Source: JAVEDQ01 sp035468175 (GTDB taxonomy: Bacteria > Actinomycetota > Actinomycetes > Frankiales > Frankiaceae). Taken from it: a DNA stretch of 5,133 nucleotides. The stretch covers positions 1 through 5,133 of the forward strand of contig DATITC010000084.1 of assembly GCA_035468175.1 (NCBI GenBank), written 5' to 3'. The translations under genes and the position numbers were made by a program. Each line of letters begins with the position of its first letter. Position 1 is the stretch's first letter. The notes under the pieces are model-generated. The model saw only the letters and a program-made list of their open reading frames with translations. It searched no databases and had not been told where the DNA came from. Of this stretch, positions 1-5,133 are shown one piece after another.

Positions 1-40
1 AGCGGCACGAACGCCGGCTCGGCCAGCACCCGGTCGCACG

Positions 41-496
41 CCAGGCCTGCTCGGTCTAGGCCTGCAGGTGCCGGCGGCGTACGGCGCCTTCGTGGGCGTA
101 GAACACGTCGCGGCGCAGTGCGTGCATGCTCTCGCCCCTTATTGAGCTGTTGGGAGATCTTGCGGCGGTAGTCCTTCCGGGCCAGGTAGCGGGCGGCGTA
201 GCCGGCACGACGCAGCGGCCCGTACTCCTTCAGCGCGGCGGCGAGGGTATTCTGCCGGTCTCCGCGCAGGACAGCTTGCCCACGATCAACGACGCGGTGC
301 CGTGCCCGTACATTCAGCGACGCCGCCACCCGCAGCATCTCGTCCCAGTTCTCGGCGATCAGCACCGTGTTGAGCCGGCGGGTCAACAGCGGCCCGGCGA
401 CCGGGTGGCCGGCGGTGGTCTCGGCTCGAGATCCAGTCCGGTAGAGGGTGATCCTGCCCAGGTCCCGGATCCGGGGGACATCTGCAGCCCGACTAG
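41..496 (-). pseudogene. Tn3-family transposase (TnpA) remnant, C-terminal part, frameshifted
   Basis: Read on the minus strand, this stretch gives the C-terminal catalytic region of a Tn3-family transposase in pieces. In order I see LVGLQMS (near 496-478), RIRDLGRITLYR, HPVAGPLLTRRLNT, NWDEMLRVAASL, then YGHGTASLIVGKLSCA, RQNTLAAALKEYG, YAARYLARKDYRRKISQQLNKG, and MHALRRDVFYAHEGAVRRRHLQ followed by TEQAW at 55-41. The pieces lie in different frames. Shifts are needed near 475, 310-313, 259-262 and 135-138, and a TAG at 58-56 replaces what is probably a Gln codon. About 150 of roughly 1000 residues remain. Similarity is lost at about 497 and before 41, so both ends are cut. No terminal inverted repeats or resolvase are visible. 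It cannot encode a working enzyme. The family call rests on remembered motifs, not a search. Confidence 0.82.
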
Positions 497-556
497 CTAC
501 CCGGTCGACCCATCTCCCCCCGGTCAGCAAGCACGGGGCCTTCGGTCCCAACACCC

Positions 557-570
557 AGCCCTGAGGGGCT
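557..570 (-). terminator. weak hairpin at the photolyase 3' end
   Basis: A 5-bp inverted repeat (AGCCC/GGGCT) with a 4-base loop overlaps the photolyase stop codon on the minus strand. There is no T-run after it, and a 5-bp stem is common by chance in GC-rich DNA. It is the only candidate terminator I see between the photolyase and the transposase remnant, and it is weak. Confidence 0.2.
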
Positions 571-1918
571 ACCCCCGGAGCATCGCGAGACGTCGCAATG
601 ACTCCCGGCGTTCGGCACCGTGGTCGACGATCGGAGTGGGGTAGCCGCGTGGTGGTCCGCCCTCGATGGTCCAGGGTTCGTGGATGGACTTCGCGCCGAT
701 GTCTCTGAGCTCGGGCACGTGCCTGCGGACGTAGTCGCCGTGAGGGTCGAATCGCTTGCCTTGGATGGTGGGGTTGAAGATCCGGAAGTACGGAGCTGCG
801 TCGGTGCCGCAGCCAGCCGTCCACTGCCACCCGTGCTGGTTAGAGGCGAGGTCACCGTCGACCAGCCACCGCATGAAGTGCCGGGCTCCATGCTGCCACT
901 CGACGTGTAGGTCCTTGACCACGAAGCTGGCGGCAAGCATCCGGATTCGGTTGTGCACCCAGCCCTCGGACCTCAGCTGGCGCATGCCGGCGTCGATGAT
1001 CGGGTAGCCGGTGAGCCCGTCGCGCCACGCAGCGAAGCCGGCGCCTGGTTCGTCGTATTCCATCCGCGCGAACTCCGGCTTGAGGTACTGACGGGCGGAG
1101 TCAGGGCTCCGCCAGAGGACGTCGGCGAAGAACTCCCGCCAGGCCAACTCGGTGCGGTACGTCGCGGCGCTCTCGCTCCGCTGCTGCCCGAGATCGGCCA
1201 GCAGCGTGCGGGGGTGGATCTCGCCCCACTTCAGGTGTACCGACATCCGAGAGGTGCTGTCGAGGTCGGCGCGGTCGCGGGCGGTCCCATAGTGGTCGAG
1301 ACGCTGCCCAACGAAGTCGCGCCAGCGCCGGTGCGCGGACGACTCCCCGGCGGCGGGCAGGCGAAGGTCCGCTGGGGCCGGAGCGTCGTCGAGATGGTCG
1401 CTCTTCAGGGGTCGCACCCACGAGACGCGCCCAGGTGCCATTGGTGGCGCGGGCCAGCCGTGCTCGCGCCAGGCGCGGGAAAACGGCGTGAACACCCGGT
1501 AGGCATCGCCGTTCTTGTTGACGACTCGACCCGGCGCGACGGCATACGGCGACCCCGTCCGCACCAGCGCGATGCCGTGGCGCGCGAGCGCAGCCTCGAC
1601 ATCAAGGTCGCGCTGCCGTCCGTAAGGGCCGAAGTCCTCGGCGATGTGCACCGTGGTCGCGTGCGCGGCTCGGGCGACGGCGACCACCTCCTCGACGAGA
1701 TCGCCGCGACGTAACAGCAGCCCACCGACGCGGTTCCCGAGGTCGGTCAGGCTCGCCGTGAGGTAGGCGCGGCGGGCCGGGCCGGCAGGACGCCACAGCG
1801 CGGGGTCGAGCACGAAGAGCGGGACGACCCGGGCGTCGGTGGCGTCCGAAACCGCCGAGAGCAGCGCGGGGTTGTCGGCGAGCCGCAGGTCGCGCCTGAA
1901 CCACATCACGCTGGTCAT
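569..1918 (-). CDS. phr: deoxyribodipyrimidine photolyase (cryptochrome/photolyase family, class I type)
   Basis: Predicted 449-aa flavoprotein that uses blue light to split UV-induced pyrimidine dimers in DNA, acting in the cytoplasm. The N-terminal alpha/beta antenna domain starts with SVMWFRRDLRLADNPAL and runs to about residue 130, followed by YRVFTPFSRAW (140-150). The C-terminal FAD-binding domain carries TSRMS (222-226), ELAWREFF (257-264), TGYPIIDAGMRQL (303-315), WVHNRIRM (320-327), the Asn likely to face flavin N5 (N360), GWQW (363-366) and DAAPYFRIFNP (373-383). Length is normal. Of the E. coli electron-transfer tryptophans, W382 and W359 match W364 and W341, but the W306 position is Tyr (Y288). 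The ATG at 1918 is chosen because the fold starts right there; an in-frame ATG at 2026 would add 36 unrelated residues inside the upstream gene. Its start lies one base after the repressor stop (TGAGATG), implying cotranscription and coupled translation. CPD or (6-4) specificity is not decided by sequence alone; CPD is likelier. Confidence 0.95.
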   Translation of the reverse strand: MTSVMWFRRDLRLADNPALLSAVSDATDARVVPLFVLDPALWRPAGPARRAYLTASLTDLGNRVGGLLLRRGDLVEEVVAVARAAHATTVHIAEDFGPYGRQRDLDVEAALARHGIALVRTGSPYAVAPGRVVNKNGDAYRVFTPFSRAWREHGWPAPPMAPGRVSWVRPLKSDHLDDAPAPADLRLPAAGESSAHRRWRDFVGQRLDHYGTARDRADLDSTSRMSVHLKWGEIHPRTLLADLGQQRSESAATYRTELAWREFFADVLWRSPDSARQYLKPEFARMEYDEPGAGFAAWRDGLTGYPIIDAGMRQLRSEGWVHNRIRMLAASFVVKDLHVEWQHGARHFMRWLVDGDLASNQHGWQWTAGCGTDAAPYFRIFNPTIQGKRFDPHGDYVRRHVPELRDIGAKSIHEPWTIEGGPPRGYPTPIVDHGAERRESLRRLAMLRG

Positions 1919-1919
1919 C

Positions 1920-2789
1920 TCAGGAGCCGTCGACGTGTTCGGCTGCGGTGACTGGGTCTTCCGTGAGCAGACGCGCACCGATGTTGTGGGCAAGGTCTTT
2001 GGTCGCACCTGCCCCGGCAAGGGCAAGGGGTGCCATTTCGGCTAGTCGCGAGAGCTCGGGGACGACGTCAGCGATGCGTTCCGGCGTGGTCGCGGTCAGG
2101 ACAACGAGGTTCGGTCCCATGTCGTCGGTCACCTGGATCAGGTCCTCGACCGGAGTGTTCGCGCCGAGGTATCTGACCCGCCAGCCGTTGCGGTGAAGCA
2201 CGATCCCGAACACCAAAAGGGCCAGGTCATGCAGTTCACCGGGCGGGCAGGCCAGCAGCACATGCGGTCCACGTCCGTTCCCCCACCCCCGGGCCAGGCT
2301 CGCCAGACGCCCGCGGATCACGTGACTCGCGAAGTGCTCCTGAGCCACGCTGATCGCGCCTCGCTCCCACCGCTCGCCCAGCTCATGCAGATAGGGGACC
2401 ACCACGTCCCGCAGCACTGTTTCCACGGTGAAGTCGGCAAGCAACCGATCCAGCAGGGCTTGCGCCGCCGGTTCGTCTAACTCGGCCAAGGCCTGCCGGA
2501 GGACGTCGGCGTAGTCGACCAGGCCGGTGCGGCCGCCCGCGTCGACGACTTCTGTGGCGATGCTGCCAGCCCGCTCCTCGGCGACCGCCACATGCGCTGC
2601 CTCGGCGGTGGACAGACCGTCGGCGAGATGGGCCCGCATGCGGCGCACCCGGTTCTCGTCGGCCTCGGAGTACAGCCGGAACCCGCCCGCGGACCGTGCA
2701 GGTTTCAGCAGCCCGTACCGGCTCTCCCAGGCGCGCAGAACGTGATCGCTCACGCCGACGCGACGGCTCAGCTCGCCGATCCGCAGCAC
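1920..2789 (-). CDS. carH: CarH/LitR-like MerR-family B12-dependent photoreceptor transcriptional repressor
   Basis: Predicted 289-aa DNA-binding light sensor. Residues 1-70 are a MerR winged helix: LRIGELSRRVGVS, then LRAWESRYGLLKP and GGFRLYSEAD. Residues about 90-165 form the helical cobalamin-cap domain, with the hallmark W-x9-EH at W141, E151 and H152. Residues about 175-285 are the Rossmann-like cobalamin domain, with GELHDLA placing H187 as the lower axial ligand. These positions are all shifted by exactly +10 from Thermus thermophilus CarH (W131, E141, H142, H177). Known CarH proteins bind adenosylcobalamin as tetramers in the dark, repress, and fall apart in light. The usual ExHxxG has Ala in the last position (A190). 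The GTG start at 2789 is chosen over the ATG at 2858 because GGAGAGGAG sits 6 bases upstream and the MerR domain begins immediately; the longer form would add 23 unrelated residues. It heads an operon with the photolyase and probably represses its own promoter. Confidence 0.9.
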   Translation of the reverse strand: MLRIGELSRRVGVSDHVLRAWESRYGLLKPARSAGGFRLYSEADENRVRRMRAHLADGLSTAEAAHVAVAEERAGSIATEVVDAGGRTGLVDYADVLRQALAELDEPAAQALLDRLLADFTVETVLRDVVVPYLHELGERWERGAISVAQEHFASHVIRGRLASLARGWGNGRGPHVLLACPPGELHDLALLVFGIVLHRNGWRVRYLGANTPVEDLIQVTDDMGPNLVVLTATTPERIADVVPELSRLAEMAPLALAGAGATKDLAHNIGARLLTEDPVTAAEHVDGS

Positions 2790-2795
2790 CGCCGA

Positions 2796-2804
2796 CTCCT
2801 CTCC
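2796..2804 (-). promoter_or_regulatory. strong Shine-Dalgarno deciding the carH GTG start
   Basis: On the minus strand this reads GGAGAGGAG, 6 bases before the GTG at 2789. No comparable site precedes the upstream ATGs at 2858 or 2834, so it decides the start of the repressor. Confidence 0.8.
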
Positions 2805-2822
2805 CCATGCCCCTCCTAAGCT

Positions 2823-2855
2823 CTCTACATACATTAGACCAACCTTTGACAGCAA
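2823..2855. promoter_or_regulatory. putative CarH operator A: three tandem 11-bp direct repeats
   Basis: Read on the plus strand, three consecutive 11-mers are CTCTACATACA (2823), TTAGACCAACC (2834) and TTTGACAGCAA (2845). They share T at position 2 and AC at positions 5-6, with G/T at position 4. The phase matches that within array B. CarH tetramers are known to contact tandem 11-bp direct repeats, one per DNA-binding domain, which fits the adjacent gene. The array overlaps the predicted carH promoter, as expected for autorepression. Individual repeats are weakly conserved, so the assignment rests on periodicity plus context. Confidence 0.5.
2826..2855 (-). promoter_or_regulatory. candidate promoter of the carH-phr operon
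   Basis: On the minus strand, TTGCTG (2855-2850) could be the -35 and TATGTA (2831-2826) the -10, with an 18-bp spacer. Transcription would start near 2820, about 30 bases before the GTG. It lies in the most AT-rich part of the window and inside operator array A. Other -10 choices in this stretch, such as TAATGT, are possible. Confidence 0.45.
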
Positions 2856-2879
2856 CACCAGGGTTAGCTACCCCTATAT

Positions 2880-2912
2880 CTATACAGGCTCTAGACGGAC
2901 CCTAGACGAGGG
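2880..2912. promoter_or_regulatory. putative CarH operator B: three tandem 11-bp direct repeats
   Basis: Three consecutive 11-mers on the plus strand are CTATACAGGCT (2880), CTAGACGGACC (2891) and CTAGACGAGGG (2902). CTAGACG is repeated exactly 11 bases apart, and the first unit differs at two of those seven bases. The core matches array A (YTNKACN). The array lies between the repressor and the plus-strand lipid-modifying genes, so it could place both directions under one light switch. Direct repeats spaced by one helical turn are the operator form described for CarH. Confidence 0.6.
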
Positions 2913-3199
2913 CAGCTGCGATAAAGCCCCCGAACCAGGTGTCACCCGACGCCGATAGGCAAGGTGTGAGGACTCGGCGGCGCTCTCTGCGCGTTCTCGG
3001 GTGGCTCACGCTCGGCTACGGCGCCTCCCCCGGTGATGGCACCGCCGGCACTCATTAACCCTGCGCGCGCCCTCGCGGTCCCCGCGCCCGTGGCGTTGCT
3101 GCACTGCCGGGATGGGTGGGCCACCCAACTGAGCCGGACCGAATCCAGGCGCCTTCGCACCCGCCAGGAGCAGCCAACCGTGGCGACCCAGGTGCGGGC
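2913..3199. other. leader region of the plus-strand genes, no gene seen
   Basis: This stretch between operator B and the flavoprotein start returns quickly to high GC. I see no convincing gene on either strand; open frames here have no family-like motifs. A housekeeping-type TTGACA at 2846-2851 has no good -10 at 16-19 bases downstream, so the plus-strand promoter is unassigned; an ECF-sigma promoter is possible but I could not recognise one. AGGTG at 3190-3194 is a fair Shine-Dalgarno for the ATG at 3200. Confidence 0.5.
3113..3127. repeat. short perfect palindrome (7-bp arms)
   Basis: TGGGTGG and CCACCCA flank a single G. It lies about 75 bases upstream of the flavoprotein-fusion start and could be a dimeric regulator site or a leader hairpin, or chance in GC-rich DNA. 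No partner copy was found in the window. Confidence 0.35.
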
Positions 3200-4186
3200 A
3201 TGACCGCAGACGAAGCCGCGATGACGGCTCCCGACCCCCGCAGCCATGCTCGAACGCAGCCCGCCGCAGTCACCTCCCCGGCATCTGCTCGACCCTGGGT
3301 GGCTGTCATCGGCGCGGGCGTCTCGGGCCTCACCGCCGCCTACCTGCTCGCCCGCACTCACGAAGTCACCCTGTTCGAGGCGGACAGCAGGCTCGGCGGT
3401 CACGCCCACACCCACGATGTCACCGCGCCCGACGGCAGCGGGTATGCGGTCGACAGCGGGTTCATCGTCCACAACGACCGAACGTACCCGTGGTTGCGCA
3501 AGCTCTTCGGCGAGCTCGACGTCGCCGTTCGTCCGAACGAGATGAGCATGAGCATCCCCGACGAGGTGCCCGAGCAGCCGTGGTACCTCAAGCCCTTCGC
3601 GGGCTTCAACGCCGCGGACCACCTCGGCGACGCCCGGCTGCCGATCAAGGCGAACGTCGAGAACTTCCTGTCGCTCAGCGGCATTCGGCTCGGTGCGGGC
3701 GGGCGCGTCGTCATGCTGGCCAACGCCCGCGTTCTGGTGCCACGTCTTCGACCGCTGTCGGTCTTCTGGTGCTTCGCCGGCTCAGGCGCGTTGGCGTGCA
3801 TCGTCGCCGAGGTCCACAACACCCACGGCGAGCGGCACGTCTACCTGCTGCGTCCCGACGCGTCCGGGGTCGCCCACACGGAGAAGGCGTTCTTCGTCCC
3901 ACCCTTCTTCGACGTCACCGGCGACTATGCGCTGCGATTCGCCCTCCACCCCGACCTGGTCGCGGTCACGGTGACGCTGCACCACGACCGGGCGGTCCCG
4001 TTCAGCGCGACCTTCCGCGGCCGCCCAGTTCGCGCCAGCCGCGCGGCCCTGGCCCGTCAACTGGTGCGCAGACCGTTGATGCCACAACAGGTCTCCACCC
4101 TGATCCGGCTGCACGGCAGCTGGCTCCGGCTGCGCCGCCTGCCGCTGGTTCACCGTCCGCAACACCGCCCTCAGGAAGGGGTCTGA
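3200..4186 (+). CDS. in-frame fusion: N-terminal FAD-dependent oxidoreductase fragment joined to DUF1365 protein
   Basis: Predicted 328 aa built from parts of two normally separate, adjacent genes. Residues 1-33 look like a disordered leader. Residues 34-119 are the start of a FAD-dependent amine-oxidase-like protein: VAVIGAGVSGL dinucleotide fold, acidic E60 after the second strand, RLGGHAHTHD, then DSGFIVHNDRTYPWL and RPNEMSMSI. The family normally continues for about 300 residues, but from about 120-124 the sequence becomes DUF1365: QPWYLKPFAGFNAADHLGD, IKANVENFL, MLANARVL, PLSVFW, VAEVHNTHGERHVYLL, KAFFVPPFF and the terminal RPQEGV. Roughly 50 N-terminal DUF1365 residues are missing. The flavoprotein half lacks its catalytic and FAD-closing regions and cannot be active; the DUF1365 half might fold. 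These genes are known neighbours of CFA-type methyltransferases and photolyases in photo-oxidative stress loci. The ATG at 3200 is preferred for AGGTG 5 bases upstream; 3116 and 3221 are alternatives. Confidence 0.85.
   Translation: MTADEAAMTAPDPRSHARTQPAAVTSPASARPWVAVIGAGVSGLTAAYLLARTHEVTLFEADSRLGGHAHTHDVTAPDGSGYAVDSGFIVHNDRTYPWLRKLFGELDVAVRPNEMSMSIPDEVPEQPWYLKPFAGFNAADHLGDARLPIKANVENFLSLSGIRLGAGGRVVMLANARVLVPRLRPLSVFWCFAGSGALACIVAEVHNTHGERHVYLLRPDASGVAHTEKAFFVPPFFDVTGDYALRFALHPDLVAVTVTLHHDRAVPFSATFRGRPVRASRAALARQLVRRPLMPQQVSTLIRLHGSWLRLRRLPLVHRPQHRPQEGV
4173..4181 (+). promoter_or_regulatory. Shine-Dalgarno of the truncated methyltransferase gene
   Basis: AGGAAGGGG lies inside the last codons of the fusion gene, 6 bases before the ATG at 4188. 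With the one-base gap between stop (4184-4186) and start, it shows translational coupling of an original DUF1365-methyltransferase operon. Confidence 0.75.
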
Positions 4187-4187
4187 C

Positions 4188-4496
4188 ATGACCGTCTCCG
4201 CAGCCGTGCGCTGGCCCTTGATCGTCCGCACGCCGAAGGCGCCACTGCGGGCCACCGTTGGCCGGCACATCTTCGAGCGTGCCGTCGGCGTCATCCCCGT
4301 CCGCGCCACGTTGCCCGACGGTCGCCGCGTCGGCGGGGGAGACGCGGACGCGCCCGAGTTCCAGATCGTGCGCCCCGAGGCCTTCTTCGCCCGGCTCGGC
4401 CGCGACACCAAGATCGGCGTCAGCGAGGCCTACAAGGACGGCGACTGGAAGGCGGCCCCGGGCACACAACATCGCCCGCGAGATCCACGAGGATGA
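4188..4496 (+). pseudogene. truncated cyclopropane-fatty-acyl-phospholipid synthase-like methyltransferase, N-terminal fragment
   Basis: The first 88-90 codons match the N-terminal region of the SAM-dependent CFA-synthase-like methyltransferases found next to DUF1365 genes: VGRHIFERAVGVIPVRATLPDGR, then a Gly-rich turn, IVRPEAFFARLG, IGVSEAYKDGDW. The family then runs about 300 more residues with the SAM-binding fold (NI..HYDLSND and beyond), all of which is absent. After GDWKA (near 4455) the frame continues 13 unrelated residues to a TGA at 4494-4496. The SAM site and active site are missing, so no methyltransferase activity is expected. Full-length relatives modify unsaturated acyl chains of membrane phospholipids, giving cyclopropane, methylated or furan fatty acids. 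The start is secure because of the Shine-Dalgarno and coupling to the gene before it. The break is best explained by insertion or deletion linked to the recombinase debris that follows. Confidence 0.8.
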
Positions 4497-4735
4497 CCGT
4501 TTGCCGTCCGGGAGCACCCCACACTGCCGACAACAACGCCCCTTCCGGCCCGACGGACGGGGGCCGGCCTCCCGGCTCGTGCGGGACCCGGTCTGGGGAG
4601 GCTCGCACCTGGGTGAACTCACTGTCCTCCCCGTGTCGAGGTCTGTCGTCGGCACCACGTCCCGCGCTGATCGCGCGGTCGACATTCGAGGCCGGCAGCA
4701 GCCGCTGGCAGCACGCGCCGACGACGACGGTCGAC
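4455..4735. other. unassigned segment between methyltransferase stump and recombinase fragment
   Basis: I recognise no gene in this roughly 280-base stretch. Open frames exist on both strands, but none carries a motif I can place, and their composition (Arg-, Pro- and Gly-rich) is what GC-rich noncoding frames produce. It begins where methyltransferase similarity stops and ends where recombinase similarity starts, so it may be the outer end of an inserted element or a residue of an older one. No clear terminal inverted repeat or target duplication is visible. Confidence 0.5.
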
Positions 4736-4909
4736 GTCGACCTCGACGCCAATCGCGTCCGGGTCAACCTCGGCAAGGGTGGCAAGGACCGCCTCGTCCC
4801 TTCCCGGCCACGTTCGCCGAGACCCTCGCCCTGCACATGGACGCGATGCGTCGCCGCGGTGCACCTGTTCGAGTCCAGCTGGAAGAAGCCCTACAACACC
4901 CGCGGGGTG
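4736..4909 (+). pseudogene. tyrosine recombinase/integrase fragment, middle part, frameshifted
   Basis: In pieces this encodes the middle of a tyrosine recombinase: VDLDANRVRVNLGKGGKDRLVP in one frame, FPATFAETLALHMDAMRRRGA in the next after a one-base loss near 4797-4801, and HLFESSWKKPYNTRGV after another slip near 4860. The GKGGKDR turn, with its catalytic Lys region, and the FESSWKKPY segment are typical of XerC/D-like integrases carried by actinobacterial mobile elements. The N-terminal SAM-like domain, first catalytic Arg, the HxxR box and the Tyr nucleophile are not here. The N-terminal catalytic segment expected just before VDLD is found on the other strand at 4962-5133. It is a nonfunctional remnant. 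Confidence 0.8.
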
Positions 4910-4961
4910 ACTTCGGTGAACGGCCCACCAGCGCTCGGATCTTCTCGTAGCCGACCCGGCT

Positions 4962-5133
4962 GACGTCGTCGAGGCGCAGCGCGACGAGCTCGGCGACCCG
5001 CACCCCGGTGCAGAGCAAGATCTTGATCAGGACGACGTCGCCAGCGCGGCGGCCCTGCCACACGGTCTGGTAGTAGCAGCGGGATCTGTCCGCGGGGATC
5101 TTCTCGAGTTGCTGATCAGCGCAGTTAGGCCGT
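4962..5133 (-). pseudogene. tyrosine recombinase/integrase fragment, start of catalytic domain, runs off the window
   Basis: From the right edge leftward the minus strand reads open as QLEKIPADRSRCYYQTVWQ, then GDVVLIKILLCTGVRVAELVALRLDDV. This is the opening of the catalytic domain of a tyrosine recombinase; the Arg in TGVRVAELVALR is the first catalytic Arg. In intact relatives LRLDDV is followed directly by DLD..R(V/I)..GKGGKDR, but here it is followed by unrelated SRVG and then, at 4952-4920, GYEKIRALVGR, which might be a displaced later integrase segment. The missing next block lies inverted at 4736-4909. The part beyond 5133 is not visible, so the N-terminal domain may exist outside. 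Confidence 0.75.

Noticed and set aside
126..644. Plus-strand open frame of 172 codons at the left edge
   Set aside because: It is the antisense of the Tn3 transposase remnant and the photolyase 3' end, with no recognisable motifs; the minus-strand reading has clear family blocks.
953..1714. Plus-strand 253-codon open frame
   Set aside because: It is antisense to the photolyase FAD-binding domain, an expected shadow of GC-rich coding DNA.
2846..2874. Housekeeping plus-strand promoter with TTGACA -35
   Set aside because: The hexamer at the proper distance (TACCCC) is a poor -10, and the TATATC further on gives a 23-bp spacer. The TTGACA is better explained as part of operator repeat A3.
3180..3203. 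Seven-codon leader peptide (GTG to TGA) overlapping the fusion start as ATGA, preceded by AGGAG
   Set aside because: Spacing and overlap look suggestive, but such short frames are common by chance, and I see no attenuation structure or informative codons.
2942..3622. Minus-strand 226-codon open frame facing the flavoprotein gene
   Set aside because: It overlaps the conserved dinucleotide-binding region on the other strand and shows no family-like motif.
4002..4685. Minus-strand 227-codon open frame across the methyltransferase stump and the unassigned segment
   Set aside because: Half is antisense to recognisable DUF1365 and methyltransferase coding sequence; the rest has no motif and looks like GC-rich noncoding translation.
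4500..4720. Possible group II intron or other structured RNA in the GC-rich unassigned segment
   Set aside because: I saw GC-rich self-complementary stretches but no domain V, no reverse transcriptase and no consensus boundaries.
1..5133. CRISPR arrays, tRNA or rRNA genes
   Set aside because: No regularly spaced 20-40 base repeats with unique spacers and no tRNA or rRNA signature sequences were seen on either strand.

Overview
The window is high-GC DNA with strongly GC-biased third codon positions, a GTG start behind a purine-rich Shine-Dalgarno, and protein families typical of Actinomycetota. I cannot name the genus. Its core is a blue/green-light and photo-oxidative stress locus, hemmed in on both sides by wrecked mobile elements.

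Left edge (about 41-496, minus strand): a decayed piece of a Tn3-family transposase, broken by several frameshifts and a stop. Next, on the minus strand, come two intact, tightly linked genes: a MerR-type, adenosylcobalamin-binding photoreceptor repressor of the CarH/LitR family (1920-2789), and a class I cryptochrome/photolyase-family DNA repair enzyme (569-1918). The repressor stop and the photolyase start are one base apart, so the two are almost certainly cotranscribed.

The divergent control region (2790-3199) has an AT-rich core. In it I find two arrays of three 11-bp direct repeats, 2823-2855 and 2880-2912, sharing the core YTNKACN. Tandem 11-bp direct repeats are the known operator architecture for CarH tetramers. 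One array covers the predicted promoter of the repressor-photolyase operon. The simplest model is dark repression by B12-loaded CarH and release in light.

On the plus strand are remains of the FAD-oxidoreductase / DUF1365 / CFA-synthase-like methyltransferase cluster that often accompanies photolyase and LitR/CarH or ECF-sigma genes in bacteria. Here it is badly damaged. An internal deletion has joined the first ~120 residues of the flavoprotein in frame to most of the DUF1365 protein (3200-4186), leaving one uninterrupted open frame. The methyltransferase that follows (4188-4496) stops after about 90 family-like residues, where foreign sequence begins.

Right edge (about 4455-5133): unassigned sequence, then two fragments of a tyrosine recombinase on opposite strands. 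In family order the plus-strand piece is the direct continuation of the minus-strand piece, so the element has been rearranged. Light sensing and DNA repair look intact, while the lipid-modifying arm looks lost or reshaped by deletion and insertion.
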